The notes under the pieces: generated by a model
What the model was told of the DNA's origin: nothing
The model's input: the letters and a program-made list of their open reading frames with translations, nothing else
The model's database searches: none
Shown: positions 57,533 to 64,000 of the stretch, one piece after another
Layout of the letters: the number at the start of each line of letters is the position of its first letter
Numbering within the stretch: position 1 is the first letter of the stretch
Origin: Turnera subulata
Lineage: Eukaryota; Streptophyta; Magnoliopsida; Malpighiales; Passifloraceae
Assembly: GCA_028386065.3 (NCBI GenBank)
Contig: JAKUCV010000901.1
Span: forward strand, 2,207-66,206
Reading direction: 5' to 3'
Length of the DNA stretch: 64,000 nt
Program-made: the position numbers and the translations under genes

Positions 57533-58403
57533 GTTCACCTTAAAGCATAGAGCAGATGGTTCAATCGAAAGATATAAAGCAAGATTGGTAGCAAAAAGAT
57601 TCACTCAAACCTATGGGGTGGAGAACTAAGAGACATTTGCTCCAGTTACTAAAATGAATACCATTATAATTTTACTATCTTGTGCAGCCAATCTGGATTG
57701 GGATTTGCAACAGTTTGATGTTAAAAATGCTTTCTTACATGGAGAATTGGAAGAGGAAGTGTATATGGAGATTCCTCCAGGATTTGGAAATGAAAACACT
57801 AGAGGGAAAGTTTCAAATTGAAGAAGGCTTTATATGGCTTGAAACAGTCTCTTAGAGCATGGTTTGATAGATTTAGCAAAGCCATAATTCACTTTGACTA
57901 CCAGCAAAGTAATGCAGATCATACCCTATTTATCAAGTCTGATAGGGGTAAGACCACTCTTCGTATTGTCTATGTCGATGATATTGTGATGACAGGAGAT
58001 GATAGGGAAGAGATGATTAGGCTCAACAAGAAGTTAGTTGTGGAGTTTGAGATCAAAGAGCTTGGAAAGTTGCAGTACTTTCTCGGTATTAAAGTAGCAA
58101 GATCTAAAAAGAGAATTTTTATTTTCCAAAGGAAATATATTTTGGATCTCTTAGAGGAAACATGAATGCTAGGGTATAGACCAGCAGAATACTCTACTGA
58201 AAACAATCACAAGTTGCAAGTAGGAGTTGGTGAACCAATTAATAAAGAGAGATATCAGAGACTTGTTGGGAAACTCATTTATCTCACGCACACTAGACTA
58301 GACATAGCATATGCGGTTAGTGTTGTGAGCCAATTCATCATGATCCTCGAGATTCACGCATGCAAGTTGTTTTTCACATACTCTGGTATTTGAAGTCTGC
58401 ACA
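57533..58403 (+). pseudogene. Ty1/copia reverse transcriptase, decayed
   Basis: In a copia element this enzyme copies element RNA into DNA in the cytoplasmic particle. Visible in order: YKARLVAKRFTQTYGVEN followed by a stop, then [29 protein letters not shown] with PPGF, and KKALYGLKQSLRAWFDRF. The catalytic YVDDIVMTGDD follows, then LGKLQYFLGIKVARSKKRIF and YQRLVGKLIYLTHTRLDIAY. There are at least three in-frame stops and frameshifts (near 57630, 57822 and 58165), plus a 1-base shift at about 58340. The 5' half of the element (gag, protease, integrase) is absent. The frame is interrupted at 58403 by a solo LTR and resumes at 60009. Confidence 0.9.
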
Positions 58404-60008
58404 TGTGAACATCCAAATTTGACCCATGAAAATTCTATTAAATTAGGCTTTAGACATGTTTGAACCATAAGATTAGCAAGATGAGTTAGTCTTGGGTTGA
58501 AGTGTGGATGAAGTTTATTTTTAGTAGAATTCATGCATTATAGTAATTGAGGCCTTTACGTGCTTAGACCCTAGGATTAATAAGATGATTTAATCATAGG
58601 ATAAAAACATATGATAAGGATTAAATTGCTAAAAATGCATTTTAATTCATTAGCTTGGGCTTGTTTGTTTATTCTTTAAACCCAATTATATTGAGATGAT
58701 TTATTCTTGGGTTAAAGATAAATGTAGGGGTCCAAATTAATGAAATATGGACTTTTTCTAGAGTTTCACAGCCCATCAACACCTTGCTTGCAGACAAATT
58801 TGACCCTAATTTTCGTGGAAAATTAGAGTTAAATCATTCCTTAATAGTAAGTTTGGTTTTGGTATGATTTTAGCTTAAGATGGGGAATCAATGTGTAATC
58901 AATCAATTAGGAGATGATTGAGAGGAGTAATAATCAAGAAAGTAGAGGATTCTGGGCAGTCTAAGGGTTAATTACGCGGTAGGATCAATCAGGGAGAAAT
59001 TAAGGGAGAATCAAGATCGAAAAAGGAAAGAACGGGTGTAACGCGCGCCAGGTCTGGGCGGTCTTCCTTCCATGACCGCCCGGCCTGGCTGTCATCCAAA
59101 GGATGACCGCCGGCCATGGCGGTCATATGCACCCAGAACGCGTTTTTTTTCCCCGATTTCACTCCTAATTTGATTCTACTCGATTTTGGCCCAGATTTTT
59201 GGCCATTACCTTGATCATTAAGCTGGTCCACGCCCCTAGGCTACCTAGAACACTATAAATAGGACCCCCCTCTCACATTTCGGGGGACACAAATTCAATT
59301 ACACACATACTCTTCATAAGCTTTGAAGCTTGGAGAAACTCTACTTCTCCAAGCTTAAGAAATTATTCTGTAGGCAAAACTCTGGTGGAATTTTGTGGGT
59401 AGCACCAATCATTGAAGGCAGCAAGAGGTAGATCAAGAAGAACTTCGAAGATTGAGTTAAGGAGTGGGAAGAAATCGTGTGGAAGACACAACCCGAACCT
59501 AGAAGCTAGAGGAGGGCTTCAAAAGGTAATCCTAATCCCTTTTTGCTTGTCCGATTGCTTTTGAGATGTTGATGTTTATGATGATGTGACTATTGTGATG
59601 CCATGTCAAGAACTATGTGGGCTTTGAACCCGGTCGCCGGGGTACGTAGGTGGTTTCTAGTGGTGGAAACTCAAGCCCATTCTTCTTCTTCTCCCCTTTC
59701 TTTTTAGTTTCAGTTATTATGTATTTCGTTGTTCACACTTGCACAAGGCATACAAAATCTTTCAATTGCACAAGGTTTCGCCCCAACATGGATGGGTGCC
59801 TAACACCTTCCCATCCATGATGAATCCCCGGGTCCAGCATCTTTGGTTCGCTATCTAGTTGCCTAAACGGAGTCATATGAAGGTTTTTCCCGAGTTTTGT
59901 CCTTTAATAAAACTTGGGTGGCGACTCCAAAGATGTTGGATGACGGTTATGAAGAAGGTGTAAGGAATAGGTGAATAGGCCCAAGTGATTTTGGATCGGG
60001 TATTCACA
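58404..60008 (+). mobile_element. Solo LTR nested in copia pol (1605 bp)
   Basis: It begins TGTGAA and ends TTCACA, a perfect 6-bp inverted repeat. It is flanked by GCACA (58399-58403) and GCACC (60009-60013), a 5-bp target duplication with one mismatch. Removing it restores the continuity of the copia gene. It has a TATA box, CTATAAATAGG, near 59253. The segment GTTTCGCCCCAACATGGATG with GTGCCTAACACCTTCCCATC, followed by GGTGGCGACTCCAAAG, is typical of plant gypsy LTR ends. No internal region remains. Confidence 0.85.
59056..59126. promoter_or_regulatory. GC-rich palindrome cluster upstream of the TATA box
   Basis: Four copies of GACCGCC or its complement lie within 71 bp. The last two form a hairpin, ATGACCGCC GGCCAT GGCGGTCAT, at 59103-59126. 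The cluster sits about 130 bp before the TATA box of an otherwise AT-rich LTR. A regulatory role is inference. Confidence 0.5.
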
Positions 60009-60540
60009 GCACCAGGTAAAGGACTTTTGTTTTCCAAGCATGATCACCTTCATATAGAAGCATTCACTGATGCTGACTAGGCTGGATCACCAGAAGATAA
60101 AAGGTCTACAACTGGTTATTGTACACTTGTTAGAGGCAACTTGGACACTTGGAGAAATAAAAAATAGAGTGTGGTTGCTAGATCAAGTGCTGAAGCAGAA
60201 TGTAGAGCTATGGCACAAGGGGTTTGTGAGCTCTTATGGCTAAAGAAGCTAATGGAGGAACTGAAGTTGTCTCAAAGTAACAAATTGTCTCTTTATTGTG
60301 ACAACAAAGCCGCTATCAGTATAGCCCACAATCCGGTGAAACATGATCGAACGAAGCATATTGAAATTGATCGACACTTCATCAAGGAGAAGTTAACATC
60401 TGGAGTTCTTGATATCTTCCATGTCTCTTTGAATAATCAATTGGTTGATGTTTTTACGAAGGGACATAACAACAAAACTTATCGTCAATTAGTTTACAAG
60501 TTGGGCATGCGTGATATCTTTGCATCAACTTGAGGGAGAG
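60009..60540 (+). pseudogene. Ty1/copia RNase H domain, decayed
   Basis: RNase H removes the RNA strand during reverse transcription. After the solo LTR the pol frame resumes with FTDAD and a stop where Trp is expected. It continues with RSTTGYCTLVRGNLDTWRNK, a second stop, then VVARSSAEAECRAMAQGVCE, YCDNKAAISIAHNPVKHDRT, KHIEIDRHFIKEKL and LVDVFTKG. The conserved acidic positions and SSAEAE are visible. The longest open part is 60171-60533, ending in TGA. It is followed at once by the purine tract GAGGGAGAG and the 3' LTR, the normal order in copia. Confidence 0.9.
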
Positions 60541-60716
60541 TGTTGACCGACTTAAGTATTAAATAGGAAAATTAATATTTACTTGGAGTATAAGTTTAGG
60601 ATTCCTAGTTTTTATAGTATTTTATTCTCTTCTATTTGTATAAATAGTGGTGTATGTCTACCTTCTGATATTATTAGAAAATTAATAAAATCTTTTCACG
60701 AAAATCTTCATTAACA
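60541..60716 (+). repeat. 3' LTR of the copia element (176 bp)
   Basis: It begins TGTTGACCGACTTAAG directly after GAGGGAGAG and ends CTTCATTAACA. A TATA box, TATAAATAG, lies near 60639-60647. Such a short LTR is usual for small copia lineages. The 5' partner is missing. Confidence 0.8.
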
Positions 60717-60935
60717 GATTGTACTTAAGGTTATCAACCAGTAATACATGCTCAATAGAAGGGTTAGAACCAACATTACCAAAGCCAAGAATTTTGCCTT
60801 TTGAATTGTCACCAAATGTCACATTACCTCCATTTTTCAATTAGGGGTGGGAACATGGATAAATCACTTGTCATATGCCTTAAGCACCCACTGTCCAGTA
60901 TCCATTCATCGCTAAAAACCTGTTAATATGATCAA
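60717..60935 (-). pseudogene. Ty1/copia protease fragment, minus strand
   Basis: On the minus strand WILDSGCLRHMTSDLSMF is readable, the start of a copia aspartic protease with its catalytic DSG. After a frameshift, GNVTFGDNSKGKILGFGNVG and IEHVLLVDNLKYN follow. The piece ends exactly at the LTR boundary at 60716, so the plus-strand copia element inserted in, or recombined into, an older minus-strand copia. Several stops and a frameshift make it non-functional. Confidence 0.85.
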
Positions 60936-61258
60936 GTTTTAGGTATCTAAACTAACTTGGGTCCTTCTGTGTGACACCAAGGGTCTATGAGGTCGGGAAG
61001 TGTACGCTGGTGCTGAAATGAGCATGGACAAGGAGCAGCTTCCAGTAGGCTTCTAGATAGAGGGGCACATGAATGAATCGAATCCGCACTGGAATAGGGG
61101 AGATCCTGAGACTGTGTAGAGAAAGAGCTGCACTGTTGGGGCGATTTCATAATTATACGGGTATGGGACTGTATAATTAAGAATAGCTCAAATGAAGCGA
61201 TTTTGAGGTTGTACAAACATGGGACTGTACAATTAATAATAACTTAAATGGTTTAATT
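60936..61258. other. No recognisable gene
   Basis: This stretch lies upstream, on the minus strand, of the protease fragment. It might be decayed copia sequence. I see no motif, and the longest frame (minus, about 89 codons) matches nothing I know. A short GTACAAACATGGGACTGTA-like element recurs imperfectly at about 61157 and 61210. Confidence 0.35.
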
Positions 61259-61502
61259 GTAACGCTCCGATTTTTCATAATTTTATTTATGGAATTCTAA
61301 TTCCAATTTTACCCTCGAATATTTTTCGGAGTTTTGGACCTAATGGTATTTAATTATCTCGAATTATTAAGTCTTATGTCGGGTTCCTTCTTTATCGAGC
61401 CTTCGTTGGAGTTAATTCGGATTTTGGAATTACAACTTAAGTTTTGGTGTAGAATTGTCAAAACTACGCCGTTTTGACTAAGAAGGGAAAAAAATGTGAG
61501 CC
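61259..61502 (+). mobile_element. Start of a gypsy-type LTR, plus strand, truncated
   Basis: It starts TGTAACGCTCCGATTTTTC, the same class of start as the minus-strand LTRs ending at 596, 4849 and 57532. It stops where the copia-type LTR begins. No gene is present. Confidence 0.45.
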
Positions 61503-63081
61503 TGTTGACTGGGCAGGGCGGGTTGACCGCACCTAAGCGGAACGACAGGTCATTCGTGTAAATCTTCGGACATGCAAATATGACACTCATATGCAATAAA
61601 ATGCGCAGCGGAAAACCGGAAACACATGGAGGATCCAAGTGAAAGTAACTAAACCGAATAATAATTTTTGCGTACCTGAATCGGTTGAGATCTTTCACCC
61701 AACTGTTGTGCCGAATCAGCTAGAGCCGGACAAAAATCCTACCCCTCTATGGTATCCACATGAACCGTCGATCTTTGGCCAGAAAACATCTCATGATCTC
61801 CAACCCGAGCACTCCCGGACAGCAGTGTTAGCTGCGGATTTCCGGGAGCTATGTGTGTTTTGTGTTCTTCTTCCTTTTTCAAAGAAGGAAGAGGGTGAGT
61901 GTGTATTCTTCATGCTCTGAAAATTCAGACTCAAGAGAGAGAAGGATCAAGAGTAATCTGATTACTCAACCCCATTAGTGTATAGAATAGTGGAGTTAAT
62001 GGCCAACATAGTGGTCCATCAACCAACATGATTAAGACACCATCATAATGTAGTCTAATCATGTCTCCACTAAGTCTAATGGGATTACACATCACAACAC
62101 TCAAGTTTGGTTCAATAATTCTGACAATTAGTGAGCCAAACCAGCCCAAAACGCCCCTGGTCCAACCACGGTCCAACCACACCTGGTCGAACCATGGTCC
62201 AACCACGGTTCAACCACCTGCTCGAATCAACGATTCTATGTGTGTGACCCTGTAGGCACTTGTAATGTTTGGCAATAATTGTAAAATCTCATTTTACAAT
62301 TATAAGCAAAGAGCGGCGTCTACCAACACATCATTGCTACCCAAACGACAAGATCAGTACTGATTCAATATGCCTCGGAAACATGTCATCGTCCTTTCGT
62401 CCCATTATCAAGATTAAACACGAGACATGGAAAACATCAATCTCGTATATGTTTAATCTTAGTTTCTTGATCCTCGAGTTAACTGTGTAAAACGGATACT
62501 CATGATATCACCATATCACATAATCCGAGCGTGGCCACGCAATTAACAGTTCAACTCTATCAAGAGGCCATCTGATAATATACCCGTTATATGGGTTGGA
62601 CGAATCCCATCTCGATCAATCAAAACCCACTACACATTATATCATATACCCAATGATTACCCTTAAGTCCACTCAGTTACGAATGATCAGGAATAATATC
62701 AAAGTATACGACTCATATGTTGGGAACCTTGATGATCTCAGGTCTAAGGACAATACATATAAGAACCACTAATGACAATTATGTAACATTCCATGTAGGG
62801 TTCTTATGTGGGTTGGTGCAGTCCACAAGTTCTCTAACTTGTACCCGTATGTAGAATTCATATCTCATATAATTCTCAACATACGCTAGTCTTAATTTAT
62901 TATTACAACCCATCCATAATAATAATCGACTAGGGACATTTAAGAATATATCAAATATATTCTAGGGTTATAAATATGTGCAAGCGTTTATCTCATAAAC
63001 ATATTTATTGGAACAACCTTAATGTATATACTTGACTACATACGATCATCCATTGATTGGCTTTTGGGCACATTACTAACA
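61503..63081 (-). mobile_element. Copia-type LTR, minus strand, non-coding (edges approximate)
   Basis: On the minus strand it starts at 63081 with TGTTAGTAATGTGCCCAAAA, a start common in plant Ty1/copia LTRs. The part 61590-62480 matches 47964-48945 inverted, including the tandem GGTTGGACC units (here 62153-62225). The other end is inferred near 61503, but no matching target duplication is visible. Open frames here are short and unconserved. Confidence 0.55.
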
Positions 63082-63114
63082 GTTCGCTAGGGCGGCCAAA
63101 CCCTAGCCCATCCC

Positions 63115-63154
63115 CTTTCTTTTCTTTTCTTTTCTTTTCTTTTCTTTTCTTTTC
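63115..63154 (+). repeat. TTTTC microsatellite (about 8 units)
   Basis: Perfect CTTTT/TTTTC pentamers are followed by a longer pyrimidine-rich tract to about 63220. Confidence 0.92.
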
Positions 63155-63525
63155 ATCTCTCTCTTTCTTTTTCTTTTTGCTACTGCTTTCGCTTTCTTTC
63201 TTTTTTTTCTTCTCTGCTCCACACCCGACGGCGCCCCTACTTCTCTAATCTTCTCTTTTCTTTGCAACATCGCCACCGCCTCTACCTTCTCTCTGTCGTC
63301 TTGCCGTCGTTTGACCCCTGTAGAGGAGAGGGTGGTTCATGGCGGACTTGTGACGGAGGACTCGAGGTCTTCCCTCGGATTGTGAGTGTGTGACGGGGAT
63401 CAGTTCTGGGTCTATCTATCTTGTCATTAGTCCGGTAAGTCGCCGCTTCCTTTTGTCTTCCTATCCTCTTTTCTTCTTGTTCGTTGGCCTTGGGAACCGA
63501 TTGACTAATCAGGTTTTGTTTGGCG

Positions 63526-63609
63526 TGGTGCTTGGGTATCGTGTTGTTTCGGCGGGTCCGGTTGTTGTGGTGCTTGGGTATCGTGTTGTTTCGGCGGGTC
63601 CGGTTGTTG
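63526..63609 (+). repeat. Perfect 42-bp tandem duplication
   Basis: The unit containing TGGTGCTTGGGTATCGTG and CGGCGGGTCCGGTTGTTG occurs twice in a row (63526-63567 and 63568-63609). Since 42 is a multiple of 3, any frame crossing it stays open. Confidence 0.9.
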
Positions 63610-64000
63610 TGGTTGGTGGCTTTGTTTCGGCAGTGGCTCAGTGCTATTTGGTTGTGCACGGTTGTCGTGCAGTTGTTGTGGAGGTGCTCGACTTTTGTTG
63701 TGTTGTTTTAGGTTCGATGTGGTGGCGGGATTGGTGTTTTTTTAGTGGCCAAATGCTATGTTATTTTCCTGCAGTGAGATGCTTGTAGTGTTGCTGGACA
63801 GTGGTGGTTTCTGGCTGCTCGGGATAGGGGTTTTGTAGTGGAGGTGCGATCTGCTGTGACCAGGCTTGGGTCACCGCAGTGTTGTGTCGGTCAGTTTAGT
63901 TCTGGCCAGCGAGTGTACAGATTTGTGGACCGGTAAGTTCCTGGCCTTCCTTCTCTCCTTTCAATTCATGTTGATAATTCTGAGAATAGGGAGATGTGGC

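Larger units (their letters stand above)
63082..64000. other. Unrecognised GC- and pyrimidine-rich sequence
   Basis: After a pyrimidine-rich leader the sequence becomes GT-rich with frames on both strands and no motif I can name. It could be the start of another LTR or a gene leader cut by the window end. The longest frames (minus 63282-63659, plus 63390-63788) owe part of their length to the 42-bp duplication at 63526. Confidence 0.3.

Noticed and set aside
1..64000. tRNA, rRNA or intact host genes
   Set aside because: I looked for cloverleaf-like cores, rRNA signatures and multi-exon host proteins on both strands and saw none. All named coding remnants are retrotransposon-derived.

Overview
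The window is repeat-dense plant nuclear DNA. It is eukaryotic and lacks any bacterial or organellar operon. Every protein remnant I can name comes from Ty1/copia or Ty3/gypsy retrotransposons. The LTRs begin TG and end CA, and several primer-binding sites resemble the plant initiator-Met tRNA type (TGGTAGCGGAGC). The sequence looks like a (peri)heterochromatic block of a flowering plant, probably a dicot; the species cannot be told from sequence alone. I see no intact host gene, rRNA or tRNA gene. One run of 91 N (47873-47963) and a single N (45807) show it is a scaffold.

Layout. 1-4849: minus-strand Ty3/gypsy LTR material, split at 842-2490 by a solo Sirevirus-type LTR with a perfect AATAG target duplication. 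4850-43485: a tandem satellite of about 90 monomers (roughly 360 bp each, range about 235-600). Each monomer carries a nested run of 11-bp CCAAT-box minirepeats. The array has higher-order repeats at about 8.7-23.7 kb, is more diverged at its flanks, and switches orientation head-to-head near 37881. Two young elements sit inside it: a Mutator-like transposon (21520-23297, 10-bp target duplication, about 400-bp inverted repeats) and a non-autonomous LTR element (33805-37106, 458-bp LTRs). 43486-47872: minus-strand gypsy ends in a tandem 1866-bp duplication whose copies meet at the single N. 47964-49122: remains of a copia LTR. 49128-53876: a complete Sirevirus-like element with a GTGCA target duplication that encodes gag only. 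53882-57532: two gypsy-type LTRs of one family, back to back. 57533-60716: a decayed copia element whose pol is split by a solo LTR (58404-60008). 60717-63081: further copia and gypsy fragments. 63082-64000: unrecognised sequence with a TTTTC microsatellite.

The most unusual feature is the LTR of the Sirevirus-like family. It carries 16-20 exact copies of the 12-bp palindrome AACATCGATGTT, set mostly 21 bp apart start to start in pairs and quartets. Between the two LTRs of the intact element the spacers differ strongly in sequence, while the palindromes are unchanged and the spacing is kept within 1 bp. A related pair lies in the internal region at 52132 and 52153. This looks like a helically phased protein-binding array under constraint. 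The second notable feature is the 11-bp-phased CCAAT minirepeat domain nested in the satellite.

As a system, the window is a layered record of insertions. The satellite is older than the transposons inside it. Non-autonomous elements (the gag-only Sirevirus, the coding-poor LTR element and the Mutator-like element) would need enzymes supplied by elements elsewhere.
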